NCBI RefSeq assembly: GCF_001427635.1
Contig: NZ_LMHA01000004.1
Location: 1-28,029, forward strand
Length of the DNA: 28,029 bases
From: Pseudoxanthomonas sp. Root65
GTDB taxonomy: Bacteria > Pseudomonadota > Gammaproteobacteria > Xanthomonadales > Xanthomonadaceae
Reading direction: 5' to 3'
Part shown: positions 1 through 7,683 of the stretch, one piece after another
Layout of the letters: each line of letters begins with the position of its first letter
Numbering within the stretch: the first letter of the stretch is position 1
Made by a program: the position numbers and the translations under genes
The notes under the pieces: model-generated
Seen by the model: the letters and a program-made list of their open reading frames with translations, nothing else
What the model was told of the DNA's origin: nothing
Databases searched by the model: none

Positions 1-43
1 CCTTCTGGGTATCGGTGTAGTAGATCCTCTGCCTGCGCTTCAC
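1..43 (-). CDS. IS30-family transposase, N-terminal fragment (cut by window edge)
   Basis: The reverse strand starts with GTG at 43 and reads MKRRQRIYYTDTQK before running off the window. That opening, rich in basic residues and followed by a YYTDTQK stretch, matches what I recall as the N-terminus of IS30-family transposases of Xanthomonas-type elements, which continue into a helix-turn-helix DNA-binding region. A Shine-Dalgarno-like GCAGGAG lies about 8 bases upstream of the GTG. The catalytic DDE domain is outside the window. The same start is repeated in inverted orientation at the right end. Confidence 0.7.
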   Translation of the reverse strand, partial: MKRRQRIYYTDTQK

Positions 44-104
44 CCGCAACACTCCTGCTGCCTATGCAGCTATCCGTGTGTTGCGTCGATCATATGAATC
101 CGCG
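1..104 (-). mobile_element. IS30-family element, 5' end (partial, left copy)
   Basis: Positions 7-104 are the exact reverse complement of 27932-28029. The outermost part carries the first codons of an IS30-family transposase reading out of the window. The inner boundary is placed where the perfect repeat stops, near 104; the true IS terminal repeat could end a few bases either way. Only this end of the element is present, so its full length and copy number cannot be judged. Confidence 0.75.
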
Positions 105-133
105 GCCAGAAGCGGACATCACTTCTTTCTCGG

Positions 134-766
134 TCAATCGGAGATTCTAGCTAAGCTTCTGCGCATAAGGTCTGCTACCTGTTGGGCGGCCTCATTCCCT
201 TTTGCGAGGTACGCCAGAACAGACTGCCGATTGGCATTCGGGTGGTTCTGGCTCAGTTTTAGCTTGAGCTCGAATTTTCTAACTCTCAAGCGGAAGCCAA
301 TGATTCCACGCAGCATGGACCGCTCAGACTCCGCTTCCGAGTCAAACGCCCAGCTTCCGCCCGCTCGCCGCTCGTGGCGCTCTGACAGCGTTCCGACATG
401 CTCGGCAAGCCACTGGTCATCGTCGCGGCATTCGAGCGTTCCGGTCAAATGCGCGACGGCATAGTTCCAAGTTGGCACGCGTGATCGTTCGACTTTATCG
501 GGGTACCAGCTTGGCGACACATATGCATTCGGTCCGTGCAACACTACAAGCGCTTGCGACCCATCTTTGGCTTGGCGATTAGCACGCGCAAGATGGCCTG
601 CGACTACGATCACATCGTCGCTTCGCGAGTACAAGACTGGAATGTGACTGATGAACGGCTGGCCTTCTTCCACGGTGACCAGTGAAGCGAAATCGTGGAG
701 CTCTGCCAGTCTGTCGAGCTCACATAGATCTTGAGAAGAGAAGGGTTGATTTGAGTAGATGCTCAC
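134..766 (-). CDS. PaiB-like FMN-binding negative transcriptional regulator
   Basis: The product is a protein of about 210 residues of the PaiB family (split-barrel flavin-reductase-like fold). PaiB of Bacillus is described as a negative regulator of sporulation and degradative enzymes; in other bacteria the role is unclear. Family signatures are visible in order: HIPV (residues 41-44), GHLARAN (57-63), the very characteristic NAYVSPSWY (80-88), PTWNYAV (98-104) and KLSQN (170-174). I chose the GTG at 766 because the family begins with a short lead and then the SLV-T-HIP strand, and 210 residues is the usual length; the frame stays open to an ATG at 892. The stop lies only about 30 bases from the IS end. 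A thioesterase lies upstream on the same strand, but almost 400 bases away. Base composition looks lower in GC than the genes after 4 kb. Confidence 0.85.
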   Translation of the reverse strand: MSIYSNQPFSSQDLCELDRLAELHDFASLVTVEEGQPFISHIPVLYSRSDDVIVVAGHLARANRQAKDGSQALVVLHGPNAYVSPSWYPDKVERSRVPTWNYAVAHLTGTLECRDDDQWLAEHVGTLSERHERRAGGSWAFDSEAESERSMLRGIIGFRLRVRKFELKLKLSQNHPNANRQSVLAYLAKGNEAAQQVADLMRRSLARISD

Positions 767-1162
767 GGGAATGCCATATGGTTGGGAGCGGTTAAACTTG
801 GATCGACACAACCAATCTTTGAGACGAGCGCAAGCAGCCCCCGCAGTGTCGAGAGTCTTCGCCATACGCGCGAATGACCGATCGGATGTCAATCCGAACT
901 TTCATAAGCGGCAGGATGTCTTGTCGCCACCACGATGACACATAGGTGCACGAGTCGTTGGATACAGTGGCGTCGCTGCAGCCAGCTTGCCAGTCGGCCT
1001 CGCGAGATGCCTGATCAATGTGTATCCCTTGCTTGTCTCGCAGATTGTCTGCGCGCACAGGCCATCCGGAGACCGCAGGCGGAAGTCGAACTTAGTCGTC
1101 ATTTCTTCGTTCCCGCGAACATCTGGCCGGCAGTGTCCCGTTGGCCGATTGGCCGACACAGC
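767..1162. other. Unassigned spacer between thioesterase and PaiB-like genes
   Basis: About 400 bases without a gene I can recognise. A 66-codon minus-strand reading frame at 902-1102 starts with ATG and has a purine-rich GGAACGAAG just upstream (product begins MTTKFDFRLRSPDG). It resembles nothing I know and could be a remnant or chance. The PaiB frame also stays open into this spacer up to 892. No convincing terminator or promoter was seen. Confidence 0.4.
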
Positions 1163-1603
1163 TCAGCCATAACCCATCATCGATGCAAGTGTGGTTTCTG
1201 TTAATCGCAACGTCCCACTGCCTACCGCCAGACAGCGCCCTTCCTGGTCGAACAGCTCGGCTTGCGCGAAGAAAAGTCCCCACGACTTGTGAACTAACAA
1301 TCGGTTGGAGAGCATGTCTTTCCGCGTTCCGCGGCTCAGGAAACGAACATTGAAATCGACGGTTTCGAGGGCACATTCGGTCTCAATGCTGCTTGCGGCG
1401 AACAGCGCAGCATCCGAGATCATCCGGAAGCAGTGCGCGTCCTCATGGCCATCGGCCCTAGCCAACGCGTCGCGACCTGAGCACTCGATGACCGCCGAAC
1501 CCGCCTCGACAGTCAAATTCACCTCAAGCAGGCGACTCACCGCGAGAGCGTGGTACATGTGATCGAGCTTTCTAGAGTGATCCTGCCCAACTTGCGTATC
1601 CAA
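1163..1603 (-). CDS. PaaI-family (hotdog-fold) thioesterase
   Basis: The product is a 146-residue single-domain hotdog protein, the usual size for PaaI-type acyl-CoA thioesterases, which hydrolyse acyl or aryl-CoA esters in the cytoplasm. The core helix region runs GHEDAHCFRMISDAALFAA (residues 52-70). It aligns with the family pattern in which the aspartate (here D64) is the catalytic acid, followed by an FAA-S stretch. The central strand is TVDFNVRFL (81-89), and the C-terminal strands end in GSGTLRL (128-134). The start is unclear: the frame opens at a TTG at 1603 with ATG at 1558. I prefer the TTG because family members keep the H-x-R-K-L-x-x-MY lead (residues 9-17 here), which the ATG would truncate. 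A perfect 16-base palindrome lies just upstream. The substrate cannot be inferred. Confidence 0.8.
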   Translation of the reverse strand: MDTQVGQDHSRKLDHMYHALAVSRLLEVNLTVEAGSAVIECSGRDALARADGHEDAHCFRMISDAALFAASSIETECALETVDFNVRFLSRGTRKDMLSNRLLVHKSWGLFFAQAELFDQEGRCLAVGSGTLRLTETTLASMMGYG

Positions 1604-1629
1604 GCTCTTCGCTCCCTCGTACTACTTGA

Positions 1630-1645
1630 CACGTATCGATACGTG
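1630..1645. promoter_or_regulatory. 16-base perfect palindrome, candidate operator
   Basis: CACGTATCGATACGTG is a perfect 16-base palindrome whose centre lies about 35 bases before the thioesterase start. Its size and symmetry are like operators of dimeric repressors such as TetR or MarR families. No such repressor is encoded in the window, so the cognate regulator would be elsewhere. A TTGACA at 1626-1631 overlaps it on the plus strand, but no gene reads that way. Confidence 0.45.
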
Positions 1646-1830
1646 CTGCTTCGCCAGCCTCTGCGTCATAATGGCCATAGGCCGGTCACTGGAATTGGGT
1701 GGCAGCGACGCCACGCCGTGCTCAGGGGTTGAAAGCACTGCGTGACGGCGCCGCCATAGGGGCTTTCTCGGCCGAGCAATAGCCGGCGTAAAGAGACTGA
1801 ATGTCGAGCAATAGACCCGCCATAGGTATC

Positions 1831-3588
1831 TCAAAGATCCATGCCGAAGCCGACGCCGGCCGATCGCTCTGATCCACTGAACGCTCCGCCGAGGGAGAAC
1901 GACGCGCGCTCGCCGATAGGCTTGGCGTAGCCGATGGACAGCGCCTTCTCGCCGTCCTGAAAGCCGGCACCCGCTGCCAAGCGGCCGCGCGGACTCCGCG
2001 TGCCACTCGCATTGATCGCCATCTGCGACATGGCAGCATTCATCGCGCCGTTGCGGCTGATGCGCTGGTCCTGGCCCTGGATACGCGTATCGATCTCGCT
2101 ACGGAACACACTGAAATCCTCGGTCATGCCGGTGATCTCGGCAAAGCGCGTGTCGGTATAGGCATTGGCTTGGCTGAGCGTCTGCGCATCACCAGACTGA
2201 ACCTGGCGCAGATTTGTCGCATCCGTTGCTTGGGCGCCGTCAGCGACGTTGCCGACTCGGGTACCGCTGGCACCCTGCAGGGTGAGTTGATCGAGCGTGT
2301 CGTTGTCGTAGGTTGTGGTACGCGGACCGCCGCCCGCCGGGCCCTCCGGACCTTGGGGTCCGGTAGGACCGGCTGGGCCTTGCGGACCAGCAGGACCTCT
2401 GGGACCCGTCGGACCAGAGCCGGTCCCGCCGCCGATTCGGGTATCCAGGTTGGTCAGCTTAAGATCGACGGCACTGAACGCTGCGCCCACGTTGTCGAAG
2501 CTGCTGCCCTGGATCACGTAGTTGGGGGCGGTAAACACGCCGCCGTTGAAGTTGGCGCCTGCACCAAAGACATTGACCCAGCTGTTGAGCTGCCCCATAT
2601 TCACTACATCCGTGTTGGCGGTGCCTGCCGCGACATTGACTATTTGGCGCTCGAATCCGACGGATCCACCTGCACCACTTGCACCTACCGACACCGCATT
2701 TGCTCGGTCCGAGAACGAGTTGGCACCCAAGGCCACGCTGTTGGATGCATCGAAATCCGTTGACGCATTGAATCCGATGGCTGTCCCACCGTTCTGCGCC
2801 AGTGATCGTGCGCCCAGCGCAGTGGATTCATCACCGAACGTAGTGCTCGCGGCTCCCATCGCGCTCGAGTTCTCGCCCCTGGCGACCGCGCCTTTTCCGA
2901 TGGACGTCGAAAACTGGTCTTGCGCCGTACCGCCAACCGTCACGCTGTTTAAATCGTTTGCGGCGCTACCTTGACCGATAGCAATGCTGCCGATCCCCAC
3001 CGCACGACTATTTGCGCCAATGGAAGTCGCAAAACTCCCGATCGCTACAGCATTAGTTCCCAGCGCGGTCGCGTTAGAAGCGGCATTCGATCTCGCACCT
3101 ATCGCTACGCCGCTCGCGTCATTTACGAGCGAATTGGATCCTATCGCCATGCTCTCCCTACCGGCCGAGCGCGCATTGAACCCAACTGCAAGGGAGTTTA
3201 CGCCGTCGGAGACTGCGCTTCGCCCAAGGGCGGTACCTCCTTCGGCAAACGACCCTACCGTCGCACCAAAGCCAAAGGCACTACCCGATTCTGACCGCAC
3301 GCTCGTGAAGGTACCAACGGCCGTTGTTCCGAACGCCAACGCGAGCGCGCGATCGCCAAAGGCGGCCGACGATCCATCTGGAGCCTCGGCGCCATCGCCG
3401 CACGCGAGGCTCGTGAAAGCACCTGCCGGCTGCTGGGTCGCCGTGCCAGGCGCCATTGCGCAGGAAGCCGCACTAGCTTCGCTCGCGAACATCAACGTCG
3501 CAACGGGTAATGTCAACAAGCAGGCCACCCAAGAGCGTTTTGCGACATGCGGGGGCCGATTAGTGAATTTTCGGGTAGCGATCTTCAT
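1831..3588 (-). CDS. YadA-like trimeric autotransporter adhesin with collagen-like segment
   Basis: The product is a 585-residue surface protein of the type V-c secretion class: three chains form an outer-membrane barrel and export a fibrous adhesin. The signal peptide is residues 1-40 (basic start, hydrophobic stretch, cleavage after ASA). A YadA-head of about 14-residue repeats (S/A-x-A-x-G patterns such as SIAIGQGS) occupies roughly 60-310. A neck follows, VNVAAGTANTDVVNMGQLN at about 315-335. A collagen-like run of about nine Gly-Pro-X triplets lies near residues 392-420. A second neck follows (RVGNVADG...DATNLRQVQ), then a short coiled-coil stalk. The C-terminal anchor runs from about 520 and ends in aromatic-alternating strands (SFSLGGAFSGSERSAGVGFGMDL). 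It is the downstream of two tandem paralogues; the other starts at 5732. The surface ligand cannot be inferred. Confidence 0.9.
   Translation of the reverse strand: MKIATRKFTNRPPHVAKRSWVACLLTLPVATLMFASEASAASCAMAPGTATQQPAGAFTSLACGDGAEAPDGSSAAFGDRALALAFGTTAVGTFTSVRSESGSAFGFGATVGSFAEGGTALGRSAVSDGVNSLAVGFNARSAGRESMAIGSNSLVNDASGVAIGARSNAASNATALGTNAVAIGSFATSIGANSRAVGIGSIAIGQGSAANDLNSVTVGGTAQDQFSTSIGKGAVARGENSSAMGAASTTFGDESTALGARSLAQNGGTAIGFNASTDFDASNSVALGANSFSDRANAVSVGASGAGGSVGFERQIVNVAAGTANTDVVNMGQLNSWVNVFGAGANFNGGVFTAPNYVIQGSSFDNVGAAFSAVDLKLTNLDTRIGGGTGSGPTGPRGPAGPQGPAGPTGPQGPEGPAGGGPRTTTYDNDTLDQLTLQGASGTRVGNVADGAQATDATNLRQVQSGDAQTLSQANAYTDTRFAEITGMTEDFSVFRSEIDTRIQGQDQRISRNGAMNAAMSQMAINASGTRSPRGRLAAGAGFQDGEKALSIGYAKPIGERASFSLGGAFSGSERSAGVGFGMDL
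2329..2420 (-). repeat. Collagen-like Gly-Pro-X coding repeat
   Basis: This short 9-base periodic tract inside the first adhesin encodes about nine consecutive Gly-Pro-X triplets (X = T, R, A, Q, A, T, Q, E, A). The uninterrupted GPX pattern is that of bacterial collagen-like triple helices. It sits between the neck and the stalk of a protein that is itself trimeric, so the trimer would pre-align three chains. Confidence 0.85.
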
Positions 3589-3953
3589 TGCGTTTCGAAT
3601 CCCAGGTGTTTCAACAGCCTTCCGGCTTCGGCCTTCAAGGCTTTCTTGAGTGGAGGGCGAATTACTTCACAGAACCGCATCTTCACGAGATGTGTTTGCC
3701 GGCAGGTCTCGTAGGTCGTAGACGTTTGCTCAGCGCACAAAGCAGATCTCAACCTGCACCACGGAGAACCCGTTGCTCAATCTTGGTTAGCGCCAAGGTT
3801 GGGCTGGTTTCGCAAGAGTCGCTAGCGAACATCGTCATGCTGAAGTCCTGCCATCGGAGATAGCGAATGTCCGACCTGCGACTATTGCCTCTTTCTGTCG
3901 GACGACGATCCCCATGAATGGATCGCCGTCCGCTCACTACAAGCTGCACGGAG
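3589..3953. other. Spacer between the two adhesin genes
   Basis: These 365 bases separate the upstream adhesin stop (3954) from the downstream adhesin start (3588). They contain the strong hairpin described at 3899-3932. A 29-codon minus-strand frame (starting MTMFASDSCET, about 3751-3837) is the only small frame that looks remotely coding, and I do not recognise it. The remainder presumably holds the promoter and leader of the downstream adhesin, but no clear -35/-10 pair stood out. Confidence 0.4.
3899..3932 (-). terminator. Long hairpin downstream of second adhesin gene
   Basis: A 13-base stem (CGGACGACGATCC at 3899-3911 pairing with GGATCGCCGTCCG at 3920-3932, one G-U wobble) has an 8-base loop. 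It begins about 20 bases past the adhesin stop at 3954. No U-tract follows on the minus strand, so it may be a Rho-aided terminator or a 3'-end stabiliser rather than a classical intrinsic terminator. Confidence 0.45.
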
Positions 3954-5732
3954 TCAGAACCCGATGCCCACACCCAGTGTGCTGGACCGCTCAGAGCCGC
4001 TGAAAGCACCGCCAAACGTTACGGCCGCGCGCTTGCCGATGCGCTGCTGCAGACCGACGGACACCGCATCCTTACCGTTGTAGTTGCCCACTGCCAGACC
4101 GATGCGGGTATTGCCTTCCTCCACCGCTCCGGCGCTGGCGGCCATGCCGATCATCGCCGCGCTCAATGCGCCAACACGATCGATCCGGCTGCCCTGAGAC
4201 GCGATGCGCGCGTTCACATCGCTGCTGAACGCATTGAAGTCATCGGCCAGACCGGTGACTTCGGTGAAACGTGCGTCGGTATAGGCGTTGGCCTGGCTCA
4301 GCGTCTGCGCATCACCGGCCTGTACCTGGCGGATGTTGGCCGCATCGGTGCCCTGGGTACCATCCGCGACGTTGGTCACCTGGCGTTCCACACCCACCGC
4401 ACCGACCGACACGGTATTCGCGCGATCGGCGACGGACGCCTGTCCCAACGCCACGCTGTTGTCGGCAGTTGCCTGCGCGAACGCGCCGACCGCGGTGCTG
4501 TTGACGGCCAGCGCGTCGCTGTTGCCACCGATCGAGGTGGTGCGGTCCAGCGCCGCGTTGGCCAGCCAACCGTTGGAGGTGGCGTTGTTGCCCAGCGCCT
4601 GCGCGCCACTGCCCAGTGCGGTGGAGAAACGGCCCGAAGCCACCGTGGTGAAGTTGCTGGTGCCCACCACCGTGCGCCCGCCGATTGCCGTGCTGCCCTC
4701 GCCGGTGGACTGCGAGAACGAACCCACAGCGGTCGCACCCTGCTGCGTGGCGTCACTGTTACCGCCCAGCGAGGTGGTGCGATCAGCCGACGCTGTGGCC
4801 AGCCAGCCGTTGGAGGTCGCGACCACACCCGTGGCCTGCGCGCCGCTACCGATGGCGGTGCCGAAGAGACCGGTGGCCCGTGTGCGCTCGTCGTCGGTCA
4901 GCGTGCCATCGCCATTGCGATCGAATGCACCGCCCATGGCGATCGACGCGTTGCCGGACGCCACGCTGAGCGAGCCATGGGCGACGCTGCCATCGCCGCT
5001 GGCGACGGCGGAATTGCCGACCGCCGTGCTGTTGGTGGCCCCGGCGACGCTGAAGTTGCCCAGCGCAGTGCTGAAATCGCCATCGGTCCGCGAGTTCACG
5101 CCGATGGCAATACTGGAGTTGCCGTTCGCAGCGGCCGATTCACCGATCGCAATGCCGAGGTTTCCCGTCGACTGGGCGCCATCGCCTATCGAGACGTTGC
5201 CGGCGCTATTCGAAAAGCTGCCACTGCCGATGGCGATGCCGCCAGTGGCGACGGCCAGGCTCCCGTCACCGATAGCAATACTGTCATCAGCAAAGGCATT
5301 GCTCGCATCGCCAATGGCGACACTGCCATCCCCCGCCGCAGCGGCGGCACTGCCGATGGCAGTGGCGAAAAGGCCGGTGGCTTGCGTACGATCATCTAGC
5401 ACCCCGTCACCGTCGCGGTCGATGGCGCCACCAACCGCGATCGAGCCCTGGCCGGACGCCAGGGTCAGCGCACCATGCGCGACGCTGCCATCGCCTCTGG
5501 CGATGGCGTTGTCGCCAATCGCGGTGCTGCTGGTCCCGGTCGCTTCGCTGGCAGCCCCGCAGGCCAGTGCGTTCTGCGACGGCGCAGCGGGGGCCCCGCT
5601 ACCATCACCGTTGGTCTCGCAGACGTCGCCGGCCAGGGCCTGGCCCGAAACGGTCATCGCAATGGCCAGCGAGAGCAGAAGGGGGAGCGGACGCTGCGCC
5701 GGGTGACGGCGGCGATGGAGGACGTTGTTCAT
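3954..5732 (-). CDS. YadA-like trimeric autotransporter adhesin with EF-hand-like loops in head
   Basis: The product is a 592-residue trimeric autotransporter. The signal peptide is about residues 1-35 (MNNVLHRRRH..., cleavage after ALA). The YadA-type head of left-handed beta-roll repeats spans about 65-435 and contains two internal duplications: residues about 79-128 and 245-296 are near copies (each ATGLF-TAIGS after an acidic loop), and 305-345 and 384-425 both carry ATSNGWLA...DRTTS-GGNSDA. The acidic loops are DRDGDGVLDD (105-114) and DRNGDGTLTDDE (271-282); the latter fits a 12-residue EF-hand calcium loop (D1, N3, D5, T7, T9, E12). A neck at about 450-470 (VTNVADGTQGTDAANIRQV), a stalk and the four-strand YadA anchor (about 520-592) follow. 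The anchor shares GGAFSGSERS with the neighbouring adhesin, pointing to tandem duplication. It is divergent from the histidine kinase gene. Confidence 0.9.
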   Translation of the reverse strand: MNNVLHRRRHPAQRPLPLLLSLAIAMTVSGQALAGDVCETNGDGSGAPAAPSQNALACGAASEATGTSSTAIGDNAIARGDGSVAHGALTLASGQGSIAVGGAIDRDGDGVLDDRTQATGLFATAIGSAAAAAGDGSVAIGDASNAFADDSIAIGDGSLAVATGGIAIGSGSFSNSAGNVSIGDGAQSTGNLGIAIGESAAANGNSSIAIGVNSRTDGDFSTALGNFSVAGATNSTAVGNSAVASGDGSVAHGSLSVASGNASIAMGGAFDRNGDGTLTDDERTRATGLFGTAIGSGAQATGVVATSNGWLATASADRTTSLGGNSDATQQGATAVGSFSQSTGEGSTAIGGRTVVGTSNFTTVASGRFSTALGSGAQALGNNATSNGWLANAALDRTTSIGGNSDALAVNSTAVGAFAQATADNSVALGQASVADRANTVSVGAVGVERQVTNVADGTQGTDAANIRQVQAGDAQTLSQANAYTDARFTEVTGLADDFNAFSSDVNARIASQGSRIDRVGALSAAMIGMAASAGAVEEGNTRIGLAVGNYNGKDAVSVGLQQRIGKRAAVTFGGAFSGSERSSTLGVGIGF

Positions 5733-5964
5733 TTTGATTTCCGAATAAGAGGACGCGACGCGTCGGGAGAGGGGCGTGCAGTGTGGCCTCCGTCACAAGA
5801 TGCCGGCAGCGTAGAACGCCAGCGCTGCGGCACTGACCGACAGCAGGGCTCAGGACGTACTTTCGTCCGAGCAACAAGATCGCTTTCCGCCACGTCCGCT
5901 CACAACGGCATGGCTCCCGTGCGAAATCCCCTACGTTGGCGGGTGCTTAACACCCCCGGAAGAG

Positions 5965-7683
5965 ATGAAGAGATTTGCCTGGCAGCGCGTAGCATCCGAT
6001 GTGGTCTCACTCGGGAGCGCCAGTGGCGCGGCCTTCATGTCGAAAACAAGCGACGGTAAGGACAATCGTCTGCAGCTGGAAATGCTCTCGCAGATGATCG
6101 AGGAGATTTCGGGTGAGCTAGCACTGGAGCCCCTGCTCCAACGCATCGTGATGCGTGCGTGCGAACTCATTGGCGCCGATGACGGAGTGATCAGTCTTTA
6201 CGTCCCGGAACGCGATGCGATTCGTACCGCTTCCACCCATAACATCCCCGTGCATGAGCTTCGTACAGAACTCTCCCGCGGCGAGGGCCTGACAGGACGC
6301 GTGCTGGAGCTAGACCAGCCTGTCAGATGCTACTACCACGAGCTCCCCCATCCCACGCGTGAAAATCCGCCCGCAGGCATGCACAGCCTTGGCGTACCCA
6401 TTCGTGCGCGCGGCCGCCTGGTAGGCGTATTCGGCATAAGTACCTATGCCCCGCGCGTCCTTGACGAAGACTCGCAGGAATTCCTCACCCTTTTTGCGCG
6501 TCACGCTGCTGTTGCCATCGACAACGCACAACGATACAGCGCCGAAAAACGGCGTGCTTCTCGGCTTGCGCTGATCGCGCGCGTGTCCGCGATCATTGCT
6601 TCCAACACTGACCTCACCACCTTGCTGCAACGTGCTGCGGACGCGATCCACGATACGCTGCAATACCCGAACATCGACATTGCCTTGCTCGACCCCCAGG
6701 ACGCCACTATCCTTGTTGTCCTTGTACGGGGCGGCGATTACAAGCGCTTGGTACCTCATGACGTTCGACTGCCGATCGACTGCGGGATCATGGGTGCAGC
6801 CATTCGTGAGCAGCGAAGTCAGTTGGTCAACGATATCGCCAACGATCAACGCTACATAGCGCCTCCGCATGTATCACCTCCCCAAGCCGAGCTTGCCGTC
6901 CCCATCATTTACGGAGAGAAGGCGCTGGGCGTGCTCAACATCGAAGGCGATCTTCCCTTCGATGAACTCGATCGCGTAAGCTTAGAAATTGTCGCGGAAC
7001 ACCTTGGCGTCGCTATCGTCAACGCGCAGCTGTTCAAGCGCGCGACCGAAGCCGCAGTGCTAGAGGAACGTCAACGCTTGGCGCGTGACTTGCACGACAG
7101 CGTCATGCAGATCCTGTCGTCCATGAGCCTGATCGCCCAGTCGCTGACCGAAGCCTGGCATCGAGAGCCGGCGGAAGGCGAGAGAAGGGCGGTGCGTCTT
7201 AGCGAGCTTTCCAGAATTGCCTTCTCGGAGATGAGAGGCCTGCTGCACGAGCTTTCACCGCGGGCGGCCCTAAGCCCGAACTACGCGGCGAGCCATTCTC
7301 TGCCCGACAGATTGCGGCGGCTGTTGACCGCCATGTGGCCCGCGTACATCCAGCTGCAGATAGACATGGCGGGTTTCCAGCCGCAGGCGATAACTCATGA
7401 GGACACACTTCTGCGTGTTTGCCAGGAAGCCGTGTCCAACGCCATACGGCATGCTTCGCCCTCCACGATCCGGATCGAAACGCTGCTCAGCGCTTCAGGT
7501 GTTCGACTCAGCATCACCGACGACGGCTGCGGTATCTCCCGGTCCATGGCGCAAGGCATGGGGATAGGCAACATGCGCGCGCGCCTGTCAGAGCTTGGCG
7601 GCCAATTGCGGATCGCCTCAAGCCGAACGAGGGGCACTAGGATCCTTGCCTATCTTCCCCGCTGCGACCGTCCCCAGCCGTGA
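5965..7683 (+). CDS. GAF-GAF sensor histidine kinase (NarL-type, HisKA_3)
   Basis: The product is a 572-residue soluble sensor kinase; no membrane segment is visible, so it probably senses a cytoplasmic signal or redox/gas ligand. Domains: GAF1 about 50-195, GAF2 about 205-360, HisKA_3 dimerisation about 368-435 with the phosphoacceptor His377 in RLARDLHDSV, and an HATPase_c domain from about 475 with N-box QEAVSNAIRHA, G1 DDGCGI and G2 GMGIGNM. This is the overall layout of DevS/DosT-like kinases, but I cannot identify a heme or other ligand residue. A GGA just before the ATG at 5965 supports that start. The ATG at 6037 aligns with the start of the paralogue at 14505 and is a real alternative. 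The stop overlaps the GTG of the adjacent response-regulator remnant by four bases (GTGA), so the pair was translationally coupled. Kinase motifs are all intact although the partner is broken. Confidence 0.92.
   Translation: MKRFAWQRVASDVVSLGSASGAAFMSKTSDGKDNRLQLEMLSQMIEEISGELALEPLLQRIVMRACELIGADDGVISLYVPERDAIRTASTHNIPVHELRTELSRGEGLTGRVLELDQPVRCYYHELPHPTRENPPAGMHSLGVPIRARGRLVGVFGISTYAPRVLDEDSQEFLTLFARHAAVAIDNAQRYSAEKRRASRLALIARVSAIIASNTDLTTLLQRAADAIHDTLQYPNIDIALLDPQDATILVVLVRGGDYKRLVPHDVRLPIDCGIMGAAIREQRSQLVNDIANDQRYIAPPHVSPPQAELAVPIIYGEKALGVLNIEGDLPFDELDRVSLEIVAEHLGVAIVNAQLFKRATEAAVLEERQRLARDLHDSVMQILSSMSLIAQSLTEAWHREPAEGERRAVRLSELSRIAFSEMRGLLHELSPRAALSPNYAASHSLPDRLRRLLTAMWPAYIQLQIDMAGFQPQAITHEDTLLRVCQEAVSNAIRHASPSTIRIETLLSASGVRLSITDDGCGISRSMAQGMGIGNMRARLSELGGQLRIASSRTRGTRILAYLPRCDRPQP

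Noticed and set aside
4400..5500. Regularly spaced similar units that might suggest a CRISPR array
   Set aside because: The units are the coding repeats of a YadA head (multiples of three, variable sequence, no constant repeat with unique spacers).
3918..5706. Very long plus-strand open frames (up to 493 codons) opposite the second adhesin
   Set aside because: They are mirror frames of the repetitive GC-rich adhesin head. Translations are low-complexity Arg/Ala/Pro sequences without domains, whereas the minus frame has a signal peptide, head, neck and anchor.
5941..5955. GGGTG-CTTAA-CACCC inverted repeat just before the first kinase
   Set aside because: It has only 5-base arms, and no counterpart was found before the paralogous kinase or the orphan regulator, so it is too weak to call an operator.
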